DNA of 64,000 nucleotides from Brevibacillus ruminantium (GCF_023746555.1 NZ_CP098755.1:5357001-5421000), one strand, 5' to 3'. Numbered from the stretch's first letter, positions 16,819 through 27,028 are shown. The notes: generated from the sequence alone by a model not told the origin. Translations and numbers: made by a program.

Positions 16819-18099
16819 CTAATTGAATCTCTTCGAACCGGATGATCCGGCATCCAGACTTTCCGTCGGCGAGTATCTTCGTCTGGAAAAGCTCCCTCTG
16901 TCAGACTGGCCGCTCGCCGAAGCCGGGATGGTGACCGCAAACAAGGTCAGAACCGCAGCCAGCACAAGATCGGCCAGCAACCGCAGCAGAACCCCGGGCA
17001 GGTCTGTGGAAGCAAATCCGGCTTCCAGCACCAGCCCCGCCAGGATACCGGCGACTGCTCCTCCGATCGAAAAGCTTTTTGCCACATGCTTGTTATCAAA
17101 AATAAGTCCGAGCGCAAGTCCCAGCAGCGTTCCGATGACGGTCATCATCAGCACGCGTTCTGCCGCATACAGCAGGCTGTCCCTGTCTGGTCCGACCCGA
17201 TCACCGAGCAGATTGCGGTCTTGCCGGTTCAAATCGTAAATCTGGCCAAAGGCACTGGAGAGCTGTCCTGCGTTCACCACATCGGTGTAGGTGCCGCGCG
17301 TCTCCGCAGCAAGCTGCTTCAACAGATTGGTGCCGTCGGCGCTTACCGTGCTCATCCCTACGGTATGGATCGGTATCTTCATCTGCTGAAACGGGGACAG
17401 GGCCTGGTTTGTGTTGACACTGCTATAACCATCCGACATCAGGACAACCGTGCTGTTGCCCGCCTTGGATGCCGGGTCCCGGATCAGATCCAGGGCAGTG
17501 GTTAACGCCGCTTCAATATTGGTTCCCCCACTCGGTCCCTCGTGATCCTCCAGCTTTTGCATCACAGCCTGTCTGTCTGCGGGATTGCTGAGCGAGATCA
17601 TCGGCTGCAATACCGTGGCCTGGTCGTTAAACGTGATCACGGCGACGCGCATATCGTTGTCCATCCGGCCGATCAGATCAGCCGCTGCTTCAAAAAGCTG
17701 ATTGTCCGGGTCTGTCTGCGTCATGCTCCCCGAGGTATCCAGCAGCATGACGATGCTATCAGAACCGCTCGAGCGCTGCAGATCGGAGCCGTACAACAGT
17801 TGAAACAAAAGTCCGGCTGTTCCCAGCATGACAAACGTGGCGGGCACCAGCATTTTCCAGGAAAAACCAACGTAGCGCTGCCGCCAGCCTATGCCGTTGA
17901 TTCTCGGTGAAATCATTTCTGCAAGCAGGCAAAACAGGCCGACAAAGAAGGCAAACTGCCCGATGTACAAGCCGATCAAGAGCCAATCGGGAAGCTTTCC
18001 CGACAGCTCGTGCATCATCCATTCTCCTGCTCCAAATCCGATTAGACCCCCGATCAGGCTAAACAAGACCATTTGCATGCTTATGCGTTTTTGATTCAT
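16819..18099 (-). CDS. VWA-domain membrane protein with N- and C-terminal membrane segments
   Basis: 426 residues. Three hydrophobic segments in residues 8-100, then a von Willebrand A domain (about 115-300) with the metal-ion site LLDTSGSMTQ, the Thr of SGGTNIEAAL and the Asp of VLMSDGYSS, all three MIDAS elements intact. Three more hydrophobic segments follow (about 318-395) and a Ser/Arg-rich tail. The ATG overlaps the previous stop (ATGA). VWA domains usually bind partner proteins through a bound metal; the partner may be another product of this operon. Confidence 0.8.
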   Translation of the reverse strand: MNQKRISMQMVLFSLIGGLIGFGAGEWMMHELSGKLPDWLLIGLYIGQFAFFVGLFCLLAEMISPRINGIGWRQRYVGFSWKMLVPATFVMLGTAGLLFQLLYGSDLQRSSGSDSIVMLLDTSGSMTQTDPDNQLFEAAADLIGRMDNDMRVAVITFNDQATVLQPMISLSNPADRQAVMQKLEDHEGPSGGTNIEAALTTALDLIRDPASKAGNSTVVLMSDGYSSVNTNQALSPFQQMKIPIHTVGMSTVSADGTNLLKQLAAETRGTYTDVVNAGQLSSAFGQIYDLNRQDRNLLGDRVGPDRDSLLYAAERVLMMTVIGTLLGLALGLIFDNKHVAKSFSIGGAVAGILAGLVLEAGFASTDLPGVLLRLLADLVLAAVLTLFAVTIPASASGQSDRGSFSRRRYSPTESLDAGSSGSKRFN

Positions 18100-20453
18100 A
18101 TCGATACCCCCTCTTCCCGGCGGTGAAAAACAAAGCCGTTTGCCACGTAGGAGTCATAATATTTCTTGTTGTTGCGGTAGTACATCAGATCCTCTTTCGT
18201 AAAGCCGCCCATCAGGTTCAGCTTCTCAATCCCGCCTTTTCCCTCTTCGTGCACATAGCCCTGCTTGCAGGTGCGGGCCGTTTGATCCAGTCCGATAACA
18301 TATTGAATAAATTCGCTGTGATTGTCGGCAAAAAAGTACTTCTCTTCATACCGATGCTTTTGTGTAAAATGAAAGACTTCCATATGCACCGCGGCACGCT
18401 CTTCCAGTGCGCGGTAGAGATCCTCGAACAGTTCTTCTTTGGTCAGGACCTCCCTGTTCTCGTACGCGACGGTCACGTTGGCCCTGGCCAGCAGTTCGTC
18501 CTCGAACGCCATGGCGAACGGGGGACTGCTCATGACCTCCTGGTGACACAGCCGGGTGAGCCGCTCGATCAGTGCGGCCATCCCGTCCTTCAACAGATTG
18601 GATAACTGTCCGAGATGGCGCTCCTCCCAGTAAAAGGAGGGGCCTCGCCGCGCTTCCAGCGATGAAATCACTTCTTTGACGACAGCGCCATAGTATTGAT
18701 CGATATTTTTTCCCAGGTAATCCGACGCTTCCTGCACTCTTTTTCGGGAGAGTTCCTGCAGTTGCTTTTGCAGACTCTCCAGCCGCTCCCATTCCTCCTG
18801 GAGCTGACGATGCATCTCTTCGATTTGCTGTTCATAATCTCGCAGGAGCTGCAGCTCCATCTCCAGGCCCAACAGCTCGTATCGCTTCCCGTACATCAGC
18901 GGGAAAAAATGGCGAATGAAGTTTCGCACGCGATCCTTCTCCCGGGTGAAAAAGCCGCCCTTTTTAAAATCCTGCTGTTCGACGCGCTCCCGGTACAGCT
19001 CCTCCCACTCTGCTCTCGTCTCCTCCAGCAGTCGCGTGGTTTCCCGGATGCGGGCCAGCAGTTCGGCGCGAATCGAGCAGTCCTTCTCCGCTCCGGACGC
19101 CCCGGCAGTAAGCCGGCAAGCCGTATACAAGCCCAATCGCGGGTTTTCGATGATCGCCTCTCTGATAAGCCGCGGAAGCATGCCCTTGCTTTGCAATGCC
19201 TCCAGATTTTTGCGTGCCGGCTCGGTGAAATTCTTTTCAAAAAAATGCTGACTGCTCCCTTGAAACAAGACTTGCTCCGCTTCTTTGAGCGACATGTTTT
19301 TCAGCTCGGCATAGCTGACTCCCGTCGCCATCAGGCCGGTCATCTCCTCCAGCTTGCCGCCATCCGGCAAAATGGATTGCACCTTTCGATGAATATGCCG
19401 GTTGGAAAGCTCCAATGGCTCCAGCAGCTCCGTCAGGTCAGGAAGCTCTGCTCCCTTTAAACGCCTGAGCAAGTCGTCATACACATGGGAGAGCACTGTC
19501 AGGGCGATTGCTTCGCGCGGCTGCTTCACCCGGGAGTAGCCCGCCGTGGCAAAGGCTATATGTCCGCTGTCCACCGTGATGCTGCGGATGAACTGATGCT
19601 TGTTGTAGCTCTCGTTTCCCTCGCCCAGTTCGGTCTCGGCCGGTTTGTTGTTCAGCAAAACCAGATGGCTGATGAGTTCATAATTGTCCTGCTGACCATT
19701 TTCGGCAAACAGGCCGCGTTCATTTTTGTCACTCAGCAGGTAGATCAGCGAAAACAACGGGGAGCCGGTATGCGCCACCTCCAGCGTGACCTGATCCTCA
19801 GTCACCTGCAGCGGTTTTCGGAACCGGTAGTCGCTTCGCTGATACACGGTCAGCTCCTCCAGAAAGCTGACGCCCAGCGCAGCAGAAAAGCCAAACTCCT
19901 CGCCGCTGCTCTTGTCCTGAATCAAGGTGTACAAGTCCATGGAGACATGCTTGAATACCTCGGAAAGATAGCTTTTCAACAGCAGGGTAAGCTCCGGGAC
20001 CAAAACATTGGCCGGATCGTCTGCACGGGTCACAACTGCCACATGAACATGCTGGACGGAGGTGCAGTGCCTTCCCGCTTCTGCCATTTGGATGCTTGCC
20101 AGCTTCATGACCTTGTTGATTTCGATGCGCAAGGGCTCATCCTCGTAAAACGCATCGTAAAGATCGCTCCGCAAGGTTTTTCGGCTTGCCTGCAGGCTTG
20201 GCAACGGGCAGCCGTATACCTGCGGACCCGGCAGCGCATCAGCGGAGCCGGCATGTAGATACAGGACTCCTCCGTGGTTTTGCCACTGCCGTTCATTGCT
20301 AGAATAAACAGCCTGGAGTGCTTCCAGGCTGTCGTCCCCGATAAAGAGGAACAGCACGGGATTCTGTATGCTTCGCTGTCCGTTTCCGCTATCCAGTTGT
20401 GTGTGCAATCCCGTGGCGTAATTCGTCGCGAGCTGTTCGATCAAATCCCTCAT
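18096..20453 (-). CDS. Large coiled-coil protein of unknown function in the GTPase/tubulin operon
   Basis: 785 residues, no signal peptide or membrane segment. The N-terminal 200 residues look alpha/beta (NPVLFLFIGDDSLEALQAVY; YGCPLPSLQASRKTLRSDLY). Residues about 475-575 form a heptad-rich coiled coil (LLRDYEQQIEEMHRQLQEEW, then LESLQKQLQELSRK). I do not recognise the family. Translational coupling to the downstream VWA gene and its place just after the tubulin-like gene suggest a structural or adaptor role in the same complex. Confidence 0.65.
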   Translation of the reverse strand: MRDLIEQLATNYATGLHTQLDSGNGQRSIQNPVLFLFIGDDSLEALQAVYSSNERQWQNHGGVLYLHAGSADALPGPQVYGCPLPSLQASRKTLRSDLYDAFYEDEPLRIEINKVMKLASIQMAEAGRHCTSVQHVHVAVVTRADDPANVLVPELTLLLKSYLSEVFKHVSMDLYTLIQDKSSGEEFGFSAALGVSFLEELTVYQRSDYRFRKPLQVTEDQVTLEVAHTGSPLFSLIYLLSDKNERGLFAENGQQDNYELISHLVLLNNKPAETELGEGNESYNKHQFIRSITVDSGHIAFATAGYSRVKQPREAIALTVLSHVYDDLLRRLKGAELPDLTELLEPLELSNRHIHRKVQSILPDGGKLEEMTGLMATGVSYAELKNMSLKEAEQVLFQGSSQHFFEKNFTEPARKNLEALQSKGMLPRLIREAIIENPRLGLYTACRLTAGASGAEKDCSIRAELLARIRETTRLLEETRAEWEELYRERVEQQDFKKGGFFTREKDRVRNFIRHFFPLMYGKRYELLGLEMELQLLRDYEQQIEEMHRQLQEEWERLESLQKQLQELSRKRVQEASDYLGKNIDQYYGAVVKEVISSLEARRGPSFYWEERHLGQLSNLLKDGMAALIERLTRLCHQEVMSSPPFAMAFEDELLARANVTVAYENREVLTKEELFEDLYRALEERAAVHMEVFHFTQKHRYEEKYFFADNHSEFIQYVIGLDQTARTCKQGYVHEEGKGGIEKLNLMGGFTKEDLMYYRNNKKYYDSYVANGFVFHRREEGVSI

Positions 20454-20508
20454 GCTTCCTCCCGCTATCGTCGTGTGGTGATGGCGTCCTCGTCCGCCAG
20501 TGTCCTTT

Positions 20509-23500
20509 CTATTGCAGCGTTTTGCGCATGTCGTTTACTTTTGCCCACACTTTTTTGTAAAACTGATAAAGCTCTTCGCCGTTCACGTAATCGTCGCGGT
20601 CATATTCCAGATCGTTTTTCGCTTCCTGGAAGGCGGCGGCGATCTCATCCAGTTTGCCGATCAGCGCTGCTGTATCCTCAGAGAGTGTCATCGCATCGCT
20701 TCTTTTGCTCGCCTTCCGCTTGAGGTTGGTCATACGCTTTGGCTCCAGGTTGCGCAGTTGCTCATAGATCGCGTATTCCGCGTGCTTGTTTACCTTCATC
20801 AGATTGACGAAAGGCTCCCAGGCCTCTTCCTCTTCATCCTTGTCGTATACGTAGAGGGCGCCCTTTTTGCAGATGGTGCTGGTATACATAGCCTCGATGA
20901 ACAGGTTGAGCAGCTCTTCCTCTCCCTGCATCGAATTGACGATCGCCTCCAGCTCGCCAATCTTCTCTTCGATGGCTGCGTATTTGCGCACTTCCTCCTG
21001 CATCAGACGAATCAGTTCCGGATAACGGATCAGGTTTTCCTTGGCCATCTCTTCGTTGATACTGCCGAAGATGTCGCGGATTGAATCCTTTTCCAGTCCT
21101 TCTTTCATGAAGCCTTTCAGCTCAGCGAGACAGCGCTTGATCTCGCCCGGGCTGGCTTTTTGGGCCTCTCCGTCCAGTCCGTATCCGGCGAGGAAGGCTT
21201 TCATCTCAAACGGCTTCGTGATGATGCACTCATAGCGGCTGCTGGTCTGGCTGTTCATGCCCTTTTCGCGGATGCAACCGAACCGCTGCGCCTGGTCAAA
21301 CAACTGTCTGACATGTGCATTGTATTCCTTGACGCGGTTGTTGCTGTACACATCGCCCCAGGATTTTTCCGGAATCGGCGAGGGCAGGTAGGCCCAGTTG
21401 TTCTTCTCCGTCTGCACGAGGTGGCGGCCGATCCCTTCTCTTTCCAGAATGGTGCGCTCATAGCTTTCTTCGTACACCTTCAGTGGCGTATAGACAAACA
21501 GCGGAATGCCGTTTTTGGTATTGAGCCAGAAAATGCGGTTTTTAACCTCGCTCTCCTTCACAGTGAAGCGTGAGCCGCTGATCGAGGTATTCTGGTAATT
21601 CTTGATCCCTTTCAGAATACCGGGGGCTTTTACCGGTACGGATACGAAGCCCCAGGACGGGAAGTGCAGGTTGCCCAGGTTATTGCTCAGGTGGAAGACC
21701 GGGATGGCTTCTTCATCCAGCTTGCCGGCAATTTTGCGCTCCACGATCCGGTCCAGCGTCTCCTCCTGCCCGTATTTGATCACCAGGAAATCCTCCATGG
21801 ATTTGGTGATCAGATCACCGAACTTCTCGGACAGGAACTCGGAAATGGCGCTGACGATATCCAGCTCCTGCTCTTTCACCCACTGGTCGGAGCGCTTCAA
21901 CAGCTCACTGGTAAAGTCGCGGATCAAATCCTCCGCTTCTTTCTGCTCCATGATGCTGTTGATCACTTTGGCGATATCCGGCACGCCGACGATATTCCAG
22001 TAGTAGGTTTTGTTGCCGGTGCGGTCTACTTCCTCACTGCCGTTGATCAGAATGTCGCCGTTTTTCTCGAAAATCTGGTTCAATGTATTCAAAATCTCAG
22101 TAAATACGTTATAAATCCGGTTATTCTCGTCGTTCAGCAGACGGTACAGCTCTTCGTAAAACTCGATCATCTGCTCCAGCTTTTCCTGGTCGGCGACAAT
22201 CTGGTACTCGTTGATCTTCGCCTCGATGTAGGCGTTTTTCTTTTTCTCCTTGGAGATAAACGCGCTGCGGGCATCCCCCAGCTTTTCATTGGCGTTGTCG
22301 CGCGCGCCTTCAATCTCGCGGGGATAGCTCTCCAGATTGACTTTCAGCGTCTCAATGTAAGACTGGATCATTTTCAGCAGGCAGTAGCCTTTGTCCGAAT
22401 GAATCAGGCGGGACGCGTAGAAAGGCCCTTGCTGCGGATGCAGGAAGACGCGTGTAATCATGTCGCCGAACACGACTGTCAGCTCGCCCGGAAGCTGCTT
22501 TTTGCACTTGATGTACTCTTCCCGTGCTTTGGCCAGGTAGCCCTGCTCCAGCTCGTGGTCGATACTGACGACCTGCTGGCTGATCACGTTGCTGTAGTTC
22601 AGGCGTTCGCTGTTTTCATAGCCCGGCAGCGGCTCAGGCACGCGCTCCTCGAATTTCCGGGAAATGGAGTCGACGTCGATCCCCAGCTTGCGGGCAAACT
22701 TCTCGGCATCCTCCTGAGTCGGAGCGACGGCAAACATCTTTTCCATCTTTTTAAACAGGCGATAGGCCAGATAGGTTGTCATCTCTTCAATCGGCAGCAC
22801 GGCCGATGAGGCGCCGATGACGTTGTACTGATAGTTGGCGGCGTATGCCTTTGGCATCTGGTTGATGTTGGTGCGGATATTGCTGATATAGTCGTGAATC
22901 GCAAATTCCTCGCCGGAGCGCTTTTCTTCGCTCGCCATAAAGTTGGTGATGTTCTCCGCTGTGACGTTCATGCAGTAGTCATAGGCGTTTTCCAGCGCCT
23001 TGCCCTCCAGATTGGTGGCGGAGATCAGATGGCAGAGGTTGAACGGCGGCATCGGCGACTGCACCGTCAGGACGTTGCCATACTGCTGGCGGAAACGCTC
23101 CATGCGCTCGTCGGCATTCATCCAGTAATCCAGCTCTTTCAGTGCGGCGTAGCCGTTTTTCATGATGTAGTCGCGGGTGTGCGAGCTGAGGCTCTTGTTG
23201 GACAGATTGACGTCCGGCGTAAACAGATAGCCCAGCGTATTCACCTTGTCGACCCCGCCGCTGCCAAAATCGCGCTCCATGATGCCGCGCACGATGTAAG
23301 CGACGTCGAGGAAGCAGCCGCTGCCGGTCCCTCCGGAGATACCCGTCAGGAGAAAGACCATCAGCTTTTTGTTCGTGCCCTCGGAGAGCGTTTTGATTTT
23401 TTTCTCAATCGTCTGCACGACTTGGGTAATCTTGGTGAAAAGAAGCAAGCGTCCGGCCTGTCTCACCCCGGATGCACCGCTGATACCATCGGTAATAGTC

Positions 23501-23901
23501 AGCTCGGGCGAGAGCCAGTCGGTGATGTACGGCTCCAGAATGCTTCTGTTTTGCAGCACGCCGCCGATTTCCGGATTGGACAGCAGCACAAACTCCGTTA
23601 CGGGATCGAGTCCGATGCCCTTGTATTTTTTGTTGCGGTCATGCTCGTTGGTTTCAAAAGCGAGAAATTCGATATTGTCCGGCTTTTCTTTCCGCTTTTT
23701 GGAGAGCGGGTCTACAGGCAGCTTGAAGCGGCGGTTGACCTGATACTTCAGGCGCAGCAGCGCGTCGATCCCGGTACCCCCGAGACCGATCACGAGCATC
23801 GGGTTGTCGATGGTATCGACGCGGATTTTGTCGCTGACAATCCCGCCGCCGAGCGATACGTCCAACTGTTGAATATGTTCTCTGACTACTGCTTTCATCA
23901 T
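20509..23901 (-). CDS. Tubulin-like GTPase-fold protein
   Basis: 1130 residues. The N-terminal 350 residues resemble the bacterial Tubulin_2-type family: a nucleotide-binding glycine motif VIGLGGTGID (37-46) and the tubulin/FtsZ signature LLTGISGGTGSG (184-195). The remaining 750 residues have no recognised fold and are rich in charged helices (such as EKKKNAYIEAKINEYQIVAD), so the protein is more than twice as long as FtsZ. It could polymerise or act as a nucleotide-dependent scaffold. Start ATG at 23901; a second ATG follows at once. Gap to the upstream VWA gene is 9 bp. Confidence 0.8.
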   Translation of the reverse strand: MMKAVVREHIQQLDVSLGGGIVSDKIRVDTIDNPMLVIGLGGTGIDALLRLKYQVNRRFKLPVDPLSKKRKEKPDNIEFLAFETNEHDRNKKYKGIGLDPVTEFVLLSNPEIGGVLQNRSILEPYITDWLSPELTITDGISGASGVRQAGRLLLFTKITQVVQTIEKKIKTLSEGTNKKLMVFLLTGISGGTGSGCFLDVAYIVRGIMERDFGSGGVDKVNTLGYLFTPDVNLSNKSLSSHTRDYIMKNGYAALKELDYWMNADERMERFRQQYGNVLTVQSPMPPFNLCHLISATNLEGKALENAYDYCMNVTAENITNFMASEEKRSGEEFAIHDYISNIRTNINQMPKAYAANYQYNVIGASSAVLPIEEMTTYLAYRLFKKMEKMFAVAPTQEDAEKFARKLGIDVDSISRKFEERVPEPLPGYENSERLNYSNVISQQVVSIDHELEQGYLAKAREEYIKCKKQLPGELTVVFGDMITRVFLHPQQGPFYASRLIHSDKGYCLLKMIQSYIETLKVNLESYPREIEGARDNANEKLGDARSAFISKEKKKNAYIEAKINEYQIVADQEKLEQMIEFYEELYRLLNDENNRIYNVFTEILNTLNQIFEKNGDILINGSEEVDRTGNKTYYWNIVGVPDIAKVINSIMEQKEAEDLIRDFTSELLKRSDQWVKEQELDIVSAISEFLSEKFGDLITKSMEDFLVIKYGQEETLDRIVERKIAGKLDEEAIPVFHLSNNLGNLHFPSWGFVSVPVKAPGILKGIKNYQNTSISGSRFTVKESEVKNRIFWLNTKNGIPLFVYTPLKVYEESYERTILEREGIGRHLVQTEKNNWAYLPSPIPEKSWGDVYSNNRVKEYNAHVRQLFDQAQRFGCIREKGMNSQTSSRYECIITKPFEMKAFLAGYGLDGEAQKASPGEIKRCLAELKGFMKEGLEKDSIRDIFGSINEEMAKENLIRYPELIRLMQEEVRKYAAIEEKIGELEAIVNSMQGEEELLNLFIEAMYTSTICKKGALYVYDKDEEEEAWEPFVNLMKVNKHAEYAIYEQLRNLEPKRMTNLKRKASKRSDAMTLSEDTAALIGKLDEIAAAFQEAKNDLEYDRDDYVNGEELYQFYKKVWAKVNDMRKTLQ

Positions 23902-23910
23902 CGATCACTC

Positions 23911-25704
23911 CTACACGATGTAGTCTACATAGACGGATTTGTTCACGCTTGTCAGGGAAATCTTGATGCGGTCATTCTTCTTCATTTCCCGGCCCTTGCT
24001 GGCGTCGAGGACGCGGCCGGCCTTTTCCACGCGGCAGCCTGAGCGGTTTTCGATCAGCAGGGTGTCGTTTTTTCCCGGGAAGAAGAGGACTTTGTCCGTC
24101 TCCTGGAATTCGGGTGCCAGCTGCAGCAGCTGATGCAGCTTCACTTTTCCTTTAAATGCGTTCAGCTTTTTGTACTGCGGGTTTGACTTCTCTCCTGTGT
24201 CCTCATCGACGATCTCAATCGCGATTTGGCCAGTAAAGCCCTTGTTGGCCTTTTTCCATGCGGCAAACAGGTAGATCGCTCCTGCGGAAACCAGAAGCAC
24301 GCCAATTGCTCCCACAATCACCGCCGTCCAGGGAAATGAGCCAGGCTCCTCTGTTATAGGAGACGTAATCGGAGGCGGATTCGTTCCGCTCCCGGTCCCG
24401 GCGCCTTTGGAGGCATCTACCGTGACGGGCTTTGTCTCACGGTAAAAGCTGGCGTCCTCTGCCTTTACCTTCAGCTCGTACTGCTTTGCCTCCGGTATGG
24501 TAAAGCTGCCTTCAAAGCCGCTGCCCGTATTGGTCAGATCGATCTCGCTCGGCTGCTGGCTGCCAGACTCCTGGACGATCAGCTTGGCCTTCATCTTTTT
24601 ATACAGATCAGGGCTGACGGACTGCTGGCCGTTGGTGACCAGGGCTGCTTTGATTGAAATGACATCGCCTTTTTTGAAGGCCTTGGCGGCAAGCGGTTCA
24701 AGCATAAGCTGCACATCGTAGTTGAAAATCAGGTTGACCGCAATTTTGTCCCGCTCCGCTCCTTTTACCTGCAGTTTCCAGTCGCCCTGTGACGGCTGGA
24801 TCAGCTTGAGCATGGTGTATGTCCGGGAGCGGGAGAGCAGAATGTCCTGTGACGGGATGGCAACGTCTTTTCCTGATGGATCTGTCAGCTTCAGCTCGAC
24901 TGCTTTGCCCGAAGTGATGGAGATATTCGCCTCCAGCACGCTTCCGTTCGGAATGGTGATGGGGACCTCCTGGAACTGTCCGTTGGAAGTAAAGTTTTGC
25001 AGTGGCACGACCTTTACCTTAGAATGGTTGGCAAAGATTTCACTCAAAATCTGCGGCAAATTGTCCGCTGTGCTGGTTTCAAAAAACCTGCCGCCCGTCT
25101 GCGCCGCAATCTGCTGCAAAGGGTTTCGGTTGAGCTTTCCGTCCGCGTTCAGCCCGATCGTGTAGATCGGATATCCTTTGTCTTTGGCTGTTTGTATCGC
25201 TTCATTCAGCTCTTCATCGGACTTCTCCTGCGTGCGCTTGGACGCTTTGTTCAGATCATTGTTGCCGTCGGCCAACAGCACGATGATGGGGGCGTGAGCC
25301 GGGTCTTGTCCGTTTTCCAATATTTTCACAGCTTCGCCCACGCCGACGGCAATGTCGGTGTACGGTCCCTTTTGCAAGCTGTCGATGAACGCTTTGATGT
25401 CTTTCTTGTCCTGCTCGGAATTCACATTGATCAGTGCTTTTTCCCGTTCGATTTTGTCCGTATAAGCGACGACTCCGATTTTGTTGCCCTGTGCCGAAGT
25501 CATGTCCACAAACATTTTCATCGCTTCCAGGCTGACGCCGTTTTTGTCGCTTTGTGACATCGAATGGCTGACGTCCACGACCAAAACGGCATCCATTTTG
25601 TCTCCGCCGCTTTGGGCAAAACCCGTGCTTCCTCCCGTGGTTACGAGGGCGAGCAGAAGCCACAGACTCAGAATGTATCGAAAGAGTGCCGGTAAACGTA
25701 TCAT
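23911..25704 (-). CDS. Secreted/anchored VWA-domain protein
   Basis: 597 residues. Signal peptide (IRLPALFRYILSLWLLLALV, cleavage near GFAQ), a VWA domain about residues 35-225 with MIDAS motif LVVDVSHSMSQSD and LLADGNND, then Ig-like beta-rich segments (PITIPNGSVLEANISITSGK), a Thr/Pro linker, one membrane segment (TAVIVGAIGVLLVSAGAIYLF, about 465-485), and a cytoplasmic beta-rich end (LFFPGKNDTLLIENRSGCRV) that recalls an FHA-like or small beta domain but is not assigned. ATG 25704 has GGAGG 9 bases upstream; the longer frame to 25773 lacks one. First gene of the operon. Confidence 0.82.
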   Translation of the reverse strand: MIRLPALFRYILSLWLLLALVTTGGSTGFAQSGGDKMDAVLVVDVSHSMSQSDKNGVSLEAMKMFVDMTSAQGNKIGVVAYTDKIEREKALINVNSEQDKKDIKAFIDSLQKGPYTDIAVGVGEAVKILENGQDPAHAPIIVLLADGNNDLNKASKRTQEKSDEELNEAIQTAKDKGYPIYTIGLNADGKLNRNPLQQIAAQTGGRFFETSTADNLPQILSEIFANHSKVKVVPLQNFTSNGQFQEVPITIPNGSVLEANISITSGKAVELKLTDPSGKDVAIPSQDILLSRSRTYTMLKLIQPSQGDWKLQVKGAERDKIAVNLIFNYDVQLMLEPLAAKAFKKGDVISIKAALVTNGQQSVSPDLYKKMKAKLIVQESGSQQPSEIDLTNTGSGFEGSFTIPEAKQYELKVKAEDASFYRETKPVTVDASKGAGTGSGTNPPPITSPITEEPGSFPWTAVIVGAIGVLLVSAGAIYLFAAWKKANKGFTGQIAIEIVDEDTGEKSNPQYKKLNAFKGKVKLHQLLQLAPEFQETDKVLFFPGKNDTLLIENRSGCRVEKAGRVLDASKGREMKKNDRIKISLTSVNKSVYVDYIV

Positions 25705-25822
25705 CTGTATGAACCTCCGCTTATGTAGATTTTTGTCGAAAATAATAGGTCGATGTTTTCGGAAGTGTTGCAAAACAAGTAAGATTATGACAAGATTACC
25801 ACTATATTCTACACTAACTTTG

Positions 25823-25851
25823 TTGAAAAAGAATCCTCCGACCTATATAAC
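25823..25851 (+). promoter_or_regulatory. Candidate sigma-A promoter of the rightward partner operon
   Basis: TTGAAA (25823-25828), 17-base spacer, TATAAC (25846-25851), in the 209-bp divergent region between the two operons. Confidence 0.55.
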
Positions 25852-25913
25852 GTAATACGGGCTACTTCATTTTTTGTTACATAATCCGACAAACCAAATG
25901 GGGGGAATGATCG

Positions 25914-26117
25914 ATGCTTACCTACTATATCCTCGCCGTTGTCCTGCTCGTATTGGTATTTCGGTATATCGTGCTGATCAAACACAAGCGAAAAAACTTG
26001 TCGGAAGCAGAGATTGACCAGCATCTTCACACTTTGTTAAATAACGAGAGGGATTCCAATGAGAAAAAAGCTGGGGGTCCAGTTCAGGAAAAGTCCGAAA
26101 ACCGCACACGCCTTTGA
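25914..26117 (+). CDS. Small single-pass membrane protein
   Basis: 67 residues: one membrane segment at the N terminus (MLTYYILAVVLLVLVFRYIVL) followed by a charged, Glu/Lys-rich cytoplasmic tail. GGGGGGAA stands 6 bases before the ATG. Its 3' end overlaps the next gene by 59 bases, so they are coupled. No family recognised; presence in the partner operon suggests a membrane-anchor or accessory role. Confidence 0.6.
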   Translation: MLTYYILAVVLLVLVFRYIVLIKHKRKNLSEAEIDQHLHTLLNNERDSNEKKAGGPVQEKSENRTRL

Positions 26118-27000
26118 ACGCTTGAGATATTGCAAGCATTGCGAATCCTACACGGCCCTTTGGCACGAGGAATGTGATGTCTGCGGCAGGGAAAACAGCT
26201 TTCTCACGCTGCGCCAGCTCGCGCATATCCTGACCCGCCGCCATTTGCAGAAACAGCTTTTGATCGTGGGGCTGTTGATCTGTTTGGCCATCCTCAGTGC
26301 CGATACGATCTGGCAGCTTGTGGCCGCTGTTGGCGGGGGTATCGTTTCTATGGTGCTGTATTTTCTGATGCAAAGAAAATTTGTCTCCTATGAACGAAAT
26401 CATTATTTCATGCACCTGGTCAGCAAAGAACAAAGCAAGATCAAAAACGGTCTGAGCCGCAATCTGACAGAAGTGAATGAAGATATTGAAGCCGAACGCT
26501 TCAAGGATGCTTATGAGAAAATCAGGGAGGTCGGCTACCTGCTCTATGCCGATGCCGTCAAGATATGCAAAATCATGCTCCTCAATCACTTCGTCCTGCG
26601 CAAGGACATGGAGCTGGAGCTGGAGAGCCTGATTCCCTCTTTTTATGACAAGAACTTCGTCGAATATCTCGGCGAAGTGCTGAAAGTAAAACCGTGGCTG
26701 CTAAAAAAGGCAGTGATCGAGTACGTCATCCGCTTTCGTGGGCATATCATTTTAGAAGAAAACGGTCCGCGCGTCATCGGGCTTACGGCCGGTGCTGCAT
26801 TGCGCATGAAATCGTATGTGGTTCGGTACCAGGAATTCATTCGAGAGTCTCTGGAATACATGCCGCGAGAGCGTCTGCTTCGTCTCGTCAGACTGCTGCA
26901 GGCCCATCCTGACGAAAACTGGCCGGAACTGCGGGAAGCGGCTTCCCGCCTCATTGAGACACGCTATTCCTTTGATCCTGACTTCAAGGGTATCTTGTAA
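26059..27000 (+). CDS. Zinc-ribbon, two-segment membrane protein
   Basis: 313 residues. An N-terminal zinc ribbon (CKHC at 25-28 and CDVC at 39-42) is followed by two membrane segments (about 66-105: LLIVGLLICLAILSADTIW and LVAAVGGGIVSMVLYFLMQ) and a 200-residue helical cytoplasmic domain. The ribbon may bind nucleic acid or, as in the GTPase of the neighbouring operon, act as a protein interaction module. Family not recognised. Confidence 0.65.
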   Translation: MRKKLGVQFRKSPKTAHAFERLRYCKHCESYTALWHEECDVCGRENSFLTLRQLAHILTRRHLQKQLLIVGLLICLAILSADTIWQLVAAVGGGIVSMVLYFLMQRKFVSYERNHYFMHLVSKEQSKIKNGLSRNLTEVNEDIEAERFKDAYEKIREVGYLLYADAVKICKIMLLNHFVLRKDMELELESLIPSFYDKNFVEYLGEVLKVKPWLLKKAVIEYVIRFRGHIILEENGPRVIGLTAGAALRMKSYVVRYQEFIRESLEYMPRERLLRLVRLLQAHPDENWPELREAASRLIETRYSFDPDFKGIL

Positions 27001-27028
27001 AGGCTTTTTTGTGAAGGAGTATGGTGAC

